A stretch of DNA of 64,000 nucleotides from NCBI RefSeq assembly GCF_029227915.1, contig NC_079884.1, forward strand, positions 10,168,001 through 10,232,000. Reading direction: 5' to 3'. Source of the DNA: Hydractinia symbiolongicarpus. Its lineage: Eukaryota; Cnidaria; Hydrozoa; Anthoathecata; Hydractiniidae. The notes below the pieces were generated by a model, which was not told where the DNA came from, did no database searches, and saw only the letters and a program-made list of their open reading frames with translations. A program made the position numbers and the translations under genes. Shown here piece by piece: positions 38,265 through 51,400 of this stretch; within the stretch, counting starts at the first letter, position 1, and every line of letters starts with the position of its first letter.

Positions 38265-39497
38265 CATCACGGATCACTTCGAAAGATGCTATTTTTATAA
38301 AAACATTTTTAAGGAACGGTAAAGAAATGTAATTAAAAAATAAATGTATGCAAAAAGGTATGGTAACGAATTGTTTTTTATCTGAAGTTGGTGTACATCT
38401 TACTAAATATATAAGGAGCATACTTGCGGGCTACTCTACCATGTTTTAAAAATATATACAAAAATAAAAATCACTTGCATCAAATTATGTTGTATAAACT
38501 AAACAACCTCGTGACCAGTCCTTAGTTTTTTCGACTGATGAACAAAGCTAAAAAGTGCTAGAAGGGATAAGTTAGGCCAAGTAGCATTTTGGTTTTGACG
38601 TTTATTTAAAAAATCCAGAACTCTGGAAACGAGGTTGATTTATCCAATTAGAAGTATCTCCTACTAATCGCATCTACAAGATGTACGTAGCTACACGTTT
38701 TAGACAGCCAGAGTAAAACATGGCTCCCACAACAGTAGTCATTTTTTAACTAAAACAAAAAAAAGAGAGGGCTTGATAGCGGTAAATTATTGTACATTCT
38801 GTTGTGCGAATTAAGAGAATAATTGAACTTTTAAATTGGATGAATAATATCAGGCTTTTGTCTCTTATTGTCTTCATATACACATGAGTATCATAAATAG
38901 AAATATTTAAAATAAATTATCAATAAAAAACTTTAAAGTATAAATGAAAGAAAAAATAAATCTTTTTCTTTTCGTCCACTTCAAATTATTCTAGTAACAA
39001 TCAAACTCGTATATGTCAGATTATCAAATATAATAACAAAAATGCACGTAGCTTCTCCAAATAACTTATGGGCGTTTACCTAGCAGGGTCGAGGTCGTGG
39101 TTTTACTCGGGATGAGAGACTATAAGAATAACGAGGGAATCTCACTGTATAGAAAATCAAAAAGTTAAAATTTGCCTTTTATATAAACAAGTCAATGAAT
39201 GTAGTAATGGGAAAATGGGCGCATGAATACTTGGTCAATTTTTAATTCAAAAACACGAGAAGTCCAAAAAGTATTAGGGTTCCAATGTCACTTAGGCGTC
39301 AACAGAAACAAGACAAAAAAAATAATTTAAAAAAGAAGGACGCACATGAATAAAAAACGATGTAAAAGTCATCAATATATTTATAAAATTTTCTTAAGTA
39401 AGAACCTTAATAATGAATGGTCTACAGAGACTAAAAATTATTTGACTAATCGAGAGAACAATAAAAGGTTACTAAGACAAAAAATAACAACTGAGTA
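38265..39497. other. Gap between the convergent dipeptidase and RasGAP genes
   Basis: 3' UTRs plus AT-rich DNA. AATAAA at 38339-38344 is a good dipeptidase polyadenylation candidate. Two CCTGGGAACGAGGTTG-type repeat copies lie at about 38505 (inverted) and 38621. Confidence 0.5.
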
Positions 39498-42400
39498 TCA
39501 AACTTGTCTAGGTTCTCGTATTGGAGAACTAATGACTTCTCCAGAGTGTATTTGATCTCGTTCATCCAAGCTGTCTTTCCCAGTCAAATTTTCTTGCTTA
39601 TTAGTAATATGGGTTAACGAGTCAACAAGTCTAGCATTCGATTCTTCCAAGGATTTTATACGACGTTCTTGAATATCAATAATTTTTTGCTTCCCTGTTA
39701 TAATAGCCTCCATTTCAGTATGTTCTGTGCGTAATTCACTTTCAACATTTAGAAGGCGGCTGATTACGTTTTTCATTTGTGAGTCCGTGTCCGCACGCTG
39801 AGATTTTAACTTTTTATCTGCTTCTATCAATTTCTCCTTTAGGTGAATAACAGTCTGCTCAAAATTACTGGTTCGTGATTTTAATTCATGCTGTGTTTTT
39901 CTCAATAAATTTTCCGTTTCACGTAACTTTTGTTTCAAGAAATCAGGATCATCCTAGGTCAAAAAGAAAAAAAAAATGCAAAGAAAAAACAAGCAATATT
40001 AAGAGGACTTTACTTGAAGACTGGAAAAGAAGTGCATAAAATATATAATGGTCACACTTACGCTGTTACGATTTAATGAATGATTACTCGTTACTGAATT
40101 CTGTCTTTGACCATACATGGTTGCGTTTGAACTGTGGCGCCGATTGGTGTTCGAATCCAACGTACTATATCGTGACGAATTATGTGGGCTATTTGTGGAG
40201 TTAAGTGTGTCGTTATATCGAGAAGAAGACGACGACAGATGTCGTCTATTGATAGATGAGTCCAATGTACCTGTCGAGTACCTGAAAATATAATTCGCCT
40301 AAAATTAATAATAGATAAATCAACGCATGTTTAAACCCGATAAGACGATCTTTTGCTAACCAGCAACTAAATGGCATGAGAAAAAAGAGCTAAGCGTTCT
40401 TAACTCTTTATGAGTTCTCGTTGTAACATAAAACAACTTCTACTCTCTTAAACACGAGTATAACTTAAACAACAGTTTGAACCTTATAAAACTGTGTGTT
40501 GTTATTATAAATGTAAACATTGTTGTTTAAATGCGGATAAGAAGTTACAAGGCTGATATAAGATTTTTGAAGGATGTCATCCGGTTGCTTAAATGGAAGA
40601 TTTATACTGCCACACATATATACGTTTTAAGCATAGTAGATCTAAAAATCAAAAAACACAAAAAGGTGTAAAAAAAATTTGAACTCAAACTGAGCGTATA
40701 AAAATAATGGCAGGCAACTATTTTATATCACAATGTCCACAAGGTTCATACAGGTCGTTTAAGAAAACTAAGGATTAAAGTAACAAAAAATTATTGTCAG
40801 CTGTGTAAAAAGTAGAATTGGAATGTGCTGCAAGTCATAACAACATATTCGGAATACAAAGAGTTCCGAAACGGATGAAACACAAGTAAAATTTGTATTT
40901 CTAATGTTAAACAAGCCAGATTTCCAATTAACACCGGATTTAGTCCAGTATTTTGGTATATCCTATATCTAATAAATATCTTCTAAGGCTTTACATAATG
41001 TTTATTGGATTTAAAACCCACCCATACCCTCCTTTTAAAAACATACTCATTATAACACAAAACTAGATACACTGTATGAAATCATGAAGAAGCAAAGAGG
41101 ATTATCTTTCGTTTACACGAAATCACAAACACATATCAAATGCTCACGATGGCATTCTAACGTCAATCATGCACCATAATAATTTGAACACACACACATG
41201 TTTTTTATCACAGATAATAAGTTACTTCACGTCCGCTTGATTCGCTTAATACTGAACCATTTAATCAATAAAACAATTTTGGAGATATTGGAGATAAACA
41301 GATATTATGATAGCATTAAAGATTAATTTTAATTTCTTTATCAGGTCTTTTTATATAAACTTCCATAATTGAGTGAACTCGTCAATTAAACCTCTCCATG
41401 CGCAAGTATCTCTACTTCAATTTAATTAAATCTATTTGTTGTAGCATTGAAACTGAACTGGCATGTTTCATTCCTGTACCACAACGCTTCCAATCAAAAC
41501 CCCTTCTTACCCAATCCTTGTGAAAATATGCTCACACCTAAAAACAGCTCACAACTCTACGCTAGACTGGTACCGCTCGGTACCCTTACTAGTCTCGCGG
41601 CAGTAAAAAACGGCAATAAAGAAAGAATCCCATTTTATTGTTCTGTTGGTCAATTCTTTCACACTTTTCCCGCTTCTCTCAACCAACCTTTCCACAAAAC
41701 TTCCAAAAACACTTTGACATTTCTTAATTTCATTTCTTAATAATCAAACTAATTGATTAATTTCTTAATCAATTAGTTTGGCTTCATATTTTGTCTAAAC
41801 AACTTAACTAAAGGTCATCTTCTGACACAATTCTTCACTCGATGTCATTTACACATGACATTTTATAAACATGTGTTTCATCGCCTTTATTTTAAAAGTA
41901 TAGAAAAGTGTCACTCAATTTTAAAAATCGGTTCGCATTTGTTGTGGCGTGGACGAAGGTAGTGGTGCCCAAATCACCGGATGATTGTAACTTTGATTAA
42001 AACCGGCCGTAATTAATAATACCGAGGTTAATTGTGCTCCAATTGTAACTTTCACAATACATAAATATTTCTATACGACTTGTGTGGCAGACAAGAGAGT
42101 CATTCAAATCATTGTTCAAAGGAAGAGAACAACCAACAATTAGGAAAAAAGTCCCAAAAATATTTACGTTACAACTCATACGAAGCAAATCTTTAGAAAG
42201 TTTGAAAATGAAAAGTTTAAATTGACTTTGGTTAATGACCTGTACGGTCTGGTTATTATCATGTCGACGACAATGCTTGGTTAACACATGAAATGCGAGT
42301 TGAAAAAATAACTCGAGTCAACGAAATGCGAGTTGAAAAGATAACTCGAGTACATAATATGCGAGTTGAAAAGATAATTCGAGTCCACGAAATGCGAGTT

Positions 42401-45400
42401 GAAAAGATAACTCGAGTTCACGAAATGCAAGTTGAAAAGAGAACTCGAGTAAACAAACTGCGAGTTGAAAAGATAAATTTTACAAAACCTTTTAGTTCGA
42501 ACAGGTCACGCAAACATCTTATTTTATTTGATTATTTAATAATTACAGTCGACTTTTGAAAACTCGAACACTTGGCTTCCTGAAATTTTCGAAATTTTTC
42601 GGTCTCTTGACCCTCACGCACTAACTCAGAATAAAAAACTAAATCGACTCTCGAAAACTCGAATACCTCCATCCGTTGTTCATTTTTCTCTCGTTAAATT
42701 GAACTTCTTATAATTTTCGAAAAAAAATTAAAAGCTTTGAAACATTCGAATATTCGAATAGATTCTCTTAGAACTTTCGAACAGGAAATTTCAAACGTTC
42801 GATCATTTCCCGTTTTAATACCAGTAATGATATTCGATTACTTTAAAAGAGAGCTTATTGAACAAAAAGAGATAGTAAGGAATGAAATAGGATCTGCTGA
42901 CAAACTATTTTTCAGAGTAAAAATGCATTGTATAATAATTAGTGTAAATTCTACCCATTTTCTTAACTCTCGGAAATTCAAATTATTTTATCAGTCCATT
43001 GTTGTCATTAAATTACAATTTGGTCAGATTTTGTTAGACTTGTGTTTTTTCTTTAACAAAAATAAATTCATACAAAGTGCACTAAATATAAGTTTTCATC
43101 GAGAAATTCTCCCTTTTTTAGATAGAAAACAACAACCCAAACAAAAATACAAATAATAAAATCCTACCTGTCTGATCTTTCATTAATTGGCATTAAAACA
43201 TCGGAGATATTATCACCTTGCACGTAAACACTATTTGATATCATTTCATCCTCGTCCGTGGAATATGTTTCACTCGAATAGCTACAGTTCGAAGAACAGC
43301 TCGACATAAAGGAATTCGAACGTTCGATAATTCCTTCGTGCAATATCTCACAATAACCATTTGCACGTATTCGAGCGATCTCAGAACTCTGAGCTACGAT
43401 CATAATGTCTCGATTGACATTCCTTTTTTTCAATTCTTGTGATGTCATTTCTGAATGACGACGCTGTAGCCTCACTTGTTCAGTTGCTGGGTCCTTCTTG
43501 TCTGCGTTTAAATCGTTGAATACTTCGTCACTAGACTCTTTTCTCGGAGCAATCTTATTCGAAGAACCTTCCTGTGAACGTATTGATGTCTTCGGGGAGG
43601 CGTTTCCAGTCGTTGCTAAACTTTCGTCTCTACTAGTTAGATCAATTTCGTTCTGTGAAATCTCACTTTCAGAAATGTCGTTCGCCATGTTGGTAGCGTA
43701 AGGCTTCCGTTTCGGTGAGCTGTGATATGTCATTAGTTCTGGAGATTTACAGTCAGTGAACTGATGCTCGCTTTTTAAATCCTTTAATTTCAGAGACTCT
43801 CTATCAAACGGTTTATCGTTCTCCTTTTTCGTTTCTTTTTTGACATCGACAGAAATCTTTTCCTTCGTATTTGTTTTTGATTTATCTAAAGGTTTTTTTG
43901 CAATAACTGGTTTTTTATGCACGGTTGGTTTTTTCGTTAACTCTTTATTTGCTGCTGGTTTTGGTTTACTTCCTAGCTTGGTTTGTTGTTTTTGAGAAAC
44001 AGGAATGTTTTCATTTTGAAGTTTAAATGGTTTGGCAGTTGTGTGTGGTTTGCTCGATGACATAGGTGCCGACGGTGACTTTAACCCACGAAGATGTTTT
44101 GGTGTAGCAGGTGACATTGGCGTACTGGGTGACATTGGCGTACTGGGTGACATTGCTTTGGCAGGAGAAAACGGTTTGCTAGGAGATGATAGTTTGGAAT
44201 GAACAGGAACTTTGGATGGAGAATTTTTTTGTGAAAACATACTTATCCTATCCTTGACACTTCCGGTTTCTTTACTCCCTTTTCTTACAGGTGACGCGTG
44301 CTCCACACTATGACGCTTTTTAAACCCGGTCAGAGTTGGCTCAGACTTGATATTCTTTCCATTTCGATTAACCGCTGCTTGTGAAGAGACGGACAAAAGT
44401 TTATCCAATTTTCCTTTATTCTCAAATACACGTGTTCCATTTGTTACAGCGACGTCACCGACAGACTGACTTCTTTTACAGTGATCTCTTTTATGTTTGT
44501 GATAGTCATGTGTCTGGCGGTTCTGAGCAAGTTTCTTTTGTTCGGCACGCCCCTCTGTTCGTGATGTTGAGCGATTTGAACTGGTTCTTGAAGAGACACT
44601 GCGATGGTGAACCAAAGAACAACCGGATACATAGTCCTCTGAAGCACTTAAGGGCGTATCTGTGTAAGAATCCGGCAGCTCTTCGTCATCAGCAGTATCC
44701 TCTACTATAATAGAAGAGGGTGTTAAACCACTGGGCGTTGATGATGGTAATGGTGTTGACAATCCGCTGGTGGGTGTTGTCAAAGGTTTTCGACAGACTG
44801 ACGCAACCGTTTCAAAAGGTCGCGAAAGGCGCAGTTCTTCCGCTTTCGGTGATTTTTCGTGAATGGAAGTAATTTCTTGCAAAATTGGTGTTAAATCGTT
44901 CAACTTCGCGTTGTTTTCTTCTGATAATTTGCTAAGTTCATTCATCAACAAATGGTATAAAACAGATAACTCACGAGCAAGATCGATGTTTGGACATACG
45001 GAACAATTACCGTCATCGTTATCTTTGCTGGCTGGTTCATAGGACACAGCTTGAAGAAAGTTGTTCATGTTCGGCATCTCACTTTCAACGAATTCGTTTA
45101 AAATTTCCATGTATCCTTCTTTGCTTCCAAAGCGCGTAAAGTTGGCTAAATTTTGAATAGCCTTTGCAACTAAAGTTAAAGTACGGGCTACCTTTTCGTT
45201 TGGATATTCTTGTGTTAACTGAAACAGACTTGGCGAAAGAATAGCGGGACATAGCAGACGTAAAAACAAAGACGCACTCACAACCTTTTTCACGATATCT
45301 CGACCAATCTCTTCACAACGCTTCCGAACCATGGAAAAAACGATTTGAAGATTTCGTGGAAACTTTTCAACAGACAAAAAAATACTCTTCCATGCATCGT

Positions 45401-48400
45401 CCACCAGTTTGATCAAATTTTTCTGATTTTCACTCAGAGTTGTACTCGGTGATGATAATTTCTGCGGGTCCACCTCAGCGTCGTCTTCGTAGTCATACAC
45501 TGATTCTATAAAGCTACCCAGGGTATCTTGCAGATAATTTTTGCCAATCATTTTCATGTAAGTATCAATAGATTTCGTGGCGAGAGAATTCCCGCGAAAA
45601 GTTAAGTTTTCATTGGTTGTATTAGACACTTCGTTCATGATCACGTCGACAAGAAAGACTTCAGCGCAATCGCTGGCATGTAGGATTTTTAATAGTGTTT
45701 GTGCTAGCAAATCTTTTGTTTTTAAGTTAATCGAAGATTCTAGAACGTTCGTTAACGTTAGATATTTTATTTTGATATAATCGTGCAGCTTTGTGTATGA
45801 ATCAATAGGAAGTACCACAGTGGTTTCATATTTTAATTTGGCACGAATGAAAGCTTGCTCCGTCTTGTTGTTAACTATCGCTTTTTGTTGCATCTTGGGA
45901 GAAATTCCAGGGATATAAACTGAAACCCACTTCTCGATTTCTGTGTTTGTCTCGAGGTTGATCAAGTCGATGACAGACGAGCCGACAAATATATTCTTGT
46001 CTTGTCGTCGTTTCTTCTTCGTGTCGCTCTCACGAAATAAACTGATCGTTACAGCCTCGGTTGGTGGTAAATCATTAAAATGAAAATGCTCGCCCCAAAA
46101 TAGCATATCATTTTTAAATTTCACTGAAGTCCTCGCGAACAGTACTTTATCGAGCGACAATTCACAAAAATACCGTTTACGTATCGGAATGCCTTTGGCT
46201 TCGATTATCCACACTGATAATGATGTATCCAAACGTATTCTTTGATTGCGAGTTGACTGCACGACGCTATGTAAACTAAAAAAGAAACATACAGCACATC
46301 AAGACAAACTGTAAGTATGGATTAAACTTTAACATTTCTGCACAGAGATATTTTACAAATTACATAACAATGTTTCCGGGGGAGGAGAAGGATTACACCA
46401 ACAATCAAACTCTCTTTAAAATTTGATCATATCCGTTTCATGAAGCCATAACTTTCTTTCTTCGCATAACGCACCAAGCCCTCATACGTTCAACAATCAT
46501 CACTCTCGTCTGAAACACTTCTTCACAGGTGTTAAAAATATGTTTTTATGAAGTGGAGGGCTTTCGTGGTTTCGTGCCTCTTTAAAACACTCTTTTGAAT
46601 AAACAAATGACAATAAAACACTTTCCATGGGAATAAAACCACATGAAATCGTAACACGAACTTTATTCGTCTTAAGACAAATTACGTATAACAACACTGG
46701 CGCAATGTCGTTTAAATGACGTGGTTGTGCAGTCGTTGGAGTGATATTGTCACAATGCAATGTTGTTAGAATGACGTTATTGGAATATGCTGTCATTAAA
46801 ACGACGTGGTTGAGCTGTCGTTAGAATGACGTTATTGCAATATACTATCGTTTAAATGACGAAATACGATGTTGTTAAAAATGACGTTGTTGGAATATGT
46901 TGTCGTTAAAATGAAATAGATGCTAGGTAATGTTATTTTTATGCATTTTAGTAATGCTACTCTAGTATTACTCTTAAACAATCATTCTCAACATACCTCA
47001 CACCAGAAAAAAGTAAGAAAACTGTCGCCTCACTGTTCTACTAAGAATTATTTATATTCCGTCGTCGTTATCGTCACTATTATCGCCGTCGCCGTCGTCG
47101 TCGTTGCTGTAAATTGTTGCTGTTGTTAAATTTTTTTAAAAAAGTAAGAAAACTGTCGCCTCACTGTTATACTAAAAATTTTTTATATTCCGTGGTCGTT
47201 ATCGTCACTATTATCGCCGTCGACGTCGTCGTCGTTGCCGTAAATTGTTGCTGTTGTTAAATTTTTCTGCAGAAGAATAATTTTTACAGCTCTTCCGTAA
47301 AATCTACGTAAAATAATACAATACAAAAAAAGGTTTAATATAGTTTACATCATTTTTGAGCTCGAACGGAAGAAAAAAATGTGGTTCCAGAAAATATAAT
47401 TCTGCAAATATAATTCTGTCATTGAGATTAATTAATTGGTTTAAGAAGAAAAAAAACAAATTAGATGCAATTTCCTCTTTTCAACAAAGTATTTACCTAC
47501 GCAATAATCCACTTAACACAATGAGAAGTCTCCTTTTAAAATAATCCAATTCTCCTTAATCTGGAATCGTTTCTTCTTAAGGCGCATTTCCGCTTAAGGG
47601 AGAAACGAATAAACAGAACAATAATATTGCTGATTGGCTATCCTGTTTTTGTTATGATGAAAAATGTTCCATTTCTGTTAGTAATATTCGCCATAAGTTA
47701 AATGTTGGGAAAACAAAAAAAACACACAAAATGTTTAAAATTAAAGCAATTTAGAAAATAACTATCGTCAGCGATATTTTCCAGAAAGCTTTGGTTTGGT
47801 TTATTACTCAGTCAGGCGGCATTAGAAAAAAAAAGAAGTTTTCTTTCTATTTTTCCTGGAGCTGAAACAAGAATCACATTTTAAAATTTTCTGTCTTTAA
47901 TTTTTCTTTCACAGCTTGAAAGCTTGTATGTAGATAGTCTTCTCGAAAAAATGCTTTTCCTTTCTAAAACATTTATTTACCTTTGTTCAAATTTAAAAAA
48001 TTGTCCAAATGTTTAAACTTTAAATTTCCAATTATCTTTAAATTTATATTATTTTATTTTATTTTAAGAACATAATATCAGAAATTAAAATTCGTTATAA
48101 ACCTTTTATATATATATTGACTTACTGGAAATTTTCTTTTCATTTTAAAAGTAATTTTAGCTGAAAGCACTTCAACTATTACACATGATATAAAAAAATA
48201 AATCTTGAGGTGTGAAATTTTAAAAGATGTAAAAAAACATGTTAAACGTATAAATTTGTATCTTTTGCTAACTTCCAGATTCATTCAGGGTTGATAATAC
48301 TCCTGAAATCAATTTTCAAGGATTTTCCCTTTTTCTACTTTTTCTATGTTAAAATTTGATTTTGTCTTTCCAACAAGTCAGCGAAATCACAGGCTGAGAC

Positions 48401-51400
48401 AGGAAACACATGTATTAATTAAAGGGTAAACATATGATTTGTCTGATTCAAGTTTTGCCTATGTTCTGACACATGACACTGTGGCTTCTCTAATTTACTT
48501 TCAAAAATTAATATTTTACATCACGGAAAAACAATTCAATCAACAATAATATCCAATAATGTATTTCCAGCGTAAAAAACGAACATCAAAAACAGTCCTT
48601 TCCAGCTATCCCAGAGTGTAAAATCTTTGCACAACAAAAAGTAATACAAGGATACTTGCATACATAAACACAAACGTTCAACTACGTTCAACACAATTTA
48701 CAAGAACAATATGGTCCTTGTTGTAGTAACCTAACTTTACATTTGGTTTACAAACCTTGACAATAAAAAGAACAGGTGATAATACACCCTTTATTGAGTA
48801 CAATCATTGTTTTGCTGCTCTCTCTGCTCGTGGAAAACTATCAATTCAGAAAATTAAACTTCCCCAATAAGCAAATAAGAGAGTTTACTACTTACTTTGA
48901 ATGGAACTCTTAGAATATAAAACTTCTGAAAAATGGAGCCCTTAATACATCAAATATTATAATTATTACCCTTTGTTAATTTATCTTTGAATGATAGCTG
49001 TATCAAAACATTTCCAAATTCGCGTCAAAAACGAACACCCCACCTTACCCCATCCCCCGCAAAAAAATAAATAAAATAACAATGGAAAGCTCTCCATGAG
49101 TTAAAAAAATCATGTTTTCTAGTTGCAGGAGTTTCCAGGATTCGTGGAAAGGCTGTATTTGAAAACACTATTTTACCCATGTTGACAAAGAGAAATATAA
49201 CAAACAAAAATTGTGTTGTAACTTACCCATGTATCCAGGTGTTGTATTCTTCTTCAGTACAACAACTAAAATACTTCATATCAAAGGGTGTTAATACTTG
49301 AAAACAAAACGATCGAGAAAACACACTTGGATGTATAGGTCGAATGATGGATAACTCTGGATCACTCAGGTTAATGGCAGGTTCAAGCTGTAAAAATATA
49401 AAGGTAAAACAATCATTGTAGGCTTGTTAGCAATATTCTCTGATATTGATAACTCTGACTAAAGATACTTCCTGTTTGCTTTACTAGGTTTGTCTAAATT
49501 TCTATGACCTGGAAGTTACAAGTATTTTACTGAAATTTGAAACAGGAAGCAACATGCTACAAAATCTTTCATTTATTTATAAGGAGATTTGTAAGTTCCT
49601 TCAAGATAGCCCGTTGTAAGGCAGAAATTCACAAAAATGTTGCAAAAGCAAAATTTTGTAGATCAAACAAAAATGCATTCACGGTTTAATCGTAAATTTG
49701 TGAAAGTTTCCTAACAACAGAAGTTTCTTACCTTAAAACACTCAAAGTGGTTTGACGTTGTTGTCGTAAAAATTAAAGTGAAAAAAAGCTAAAAATCATG
49801 CCAACCTCATCCTCCAGAGAATTATCTGAATCTGCAGAACGCCAGGAGCCCCATAATGCATTTGGAGATTTTGGACTGAAAAAAACAAAGTAAATTTCAG
49901 CCTTTCGCAATATATAAAATGAAAATGCCACAAAATTAATTCACGTATTTTCAAACTATAATGTAAAGAAACCTTGATGCTTCATTTTTTTGAGTGCCAA
50001 GTTTTCCAACACTTCTTGTTCGTGATATTGCAAGTTTGCGAGATATCTAAGATCAGCAGACAAATTTGAATAGAGAAATTTTGATTACATTTTGATGTAA
50101 AGCAAGGAAGCAAAAAATTATAATGAATTATAACATTGACATAATCTCTTTTATTTTTTATATGTAAAAATCTAGAGTTACAATGCAGCCTTACTAATTT
50201 AAATGACCAACTCCATTTTTTACATCTAGTCAGAAATTCACCTTATTATGAAAAAGGGGAAAGTGGTAAAGTGAGTTAGAAAATAGAGGAATAAAGTTTG
50301 ACAAATATCAAAAAGTAAAAATAGACTGATGTTTGCTAATGAAATTATTCTTTGGCAGTCTGATCTGATCTAATCCAACAATGATAAAGTTTTATTTTAA
50401 AATAGACGACACAAAAAGTGCTGCTACTTTGGGTTTTAATTCTGCCATTACAGATTTCTGTAAATCTATAAAATATGACATACTTTTGTCACTGCCACAA
50501 AATCTTTTCCAGAAGGTATTTTAGTAGTAAAAAATGTTTCATTTTATTAACATGGGAAAGGCTCTGGGATATATGTTTTGTATTAGTCTGTTAGTAATAT
50601 CATGACATTATCAGTAACTAGATCAGCGATCAACTGATAGTAACCAAAATTGCTCTTTTCAAACATTTTTGTGATTTTTTTCTGTTGATAATAATTGTAT
50701 TTGTATTAAGTGCAGGCTGGTTACAGTTATATATTTATTAAATTCTGCATTATTTAGATTAAGCTGCCAAAAGACTGAATAAGAGTGAAGACTTTGACTG
50801 GCTTTGTGGTACAACGTTTGCTTCCAGTGCAAAGGTCTCAGATTCAAACCCCAGCTGAGTCAAGCTGATATCTTAGGTGGTTGTCTAGTTGAGTGAGTGG
50901 CTGTTGTGCTTATGCGCCTTTGATAGCTCAAATGGGAGCTTTAAATGCACTAGGACCCCTTTGCAGGGCTCTTATTGATAACAGTGCCATTAGCAACTGA
51001 AAAGGCTATCATGGGTAAATAATAGTAATAAATAAAAATAACTTACAAATTGTTTAAAGCTGTTACTTTGTTGAGAATCCAGTCTTCCTCGTGTTATAGA
51101 ATAAGATCGATTTGAGAAAAAGTTCTCTGAAAAAAGGATTATATAGTACAACCTTAGTATTGTTAGGCTAGTTCTATGCTACCACACTGAAAAACACACA
51201 CAGCAAAAGACTGCTGATGTATGCCATTAAATCCATTACCCTTTACTAGGTTTGTCTAAATTTCTATGACCTGGAAGTTACAAGTATTTTACTGAAATTT
51301 GAAACAGGAAGCAACATGCTACAAAATCTTTCGTTGCCTATTGTATCAAAAAAGGTTTAGGGTGATATACTCCCCAAAATTCTTGCACAAAGCAGGCAAC

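Larger units (their letters stand above)
33191..38640. repeat. Cluster of short CCTGGGAACGAGGTTG-like repeats
   Basis: Plus-orientation copies lie near 33191, 34131, 35156, 36697, 37019 and 38621. Inverted copies (CTTCGTCCCCAGG, CTTGTCTCCAGG, CAACCTCGTGACCAG) lie near 35593, 36598 and 38505. Each is about 16-20 bp and many are preceded by an A-rich stretch. The span given is the cluster, not one element. No copies were noticed elsewhere in the window. Confidence 0.65.
40282..43167. other. RasGAP intron (2.9 kb)
   Basis: It holds the hairpin at 41745 and a 33-bp tandem repeat at 42293. Plus-strand open frames at 41447-41740 and 42737-43156 show no recognisable domain and low-complexity composition, so no gene is called. 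Confidence 0.5.

Noticed and set aside
41447-43156. Plus-strand open frames of 97 and 139 codons
   Set aside because: They lie inside a RasGAP intron, antisense to it, with no recognisable domain and AT-driven composition.
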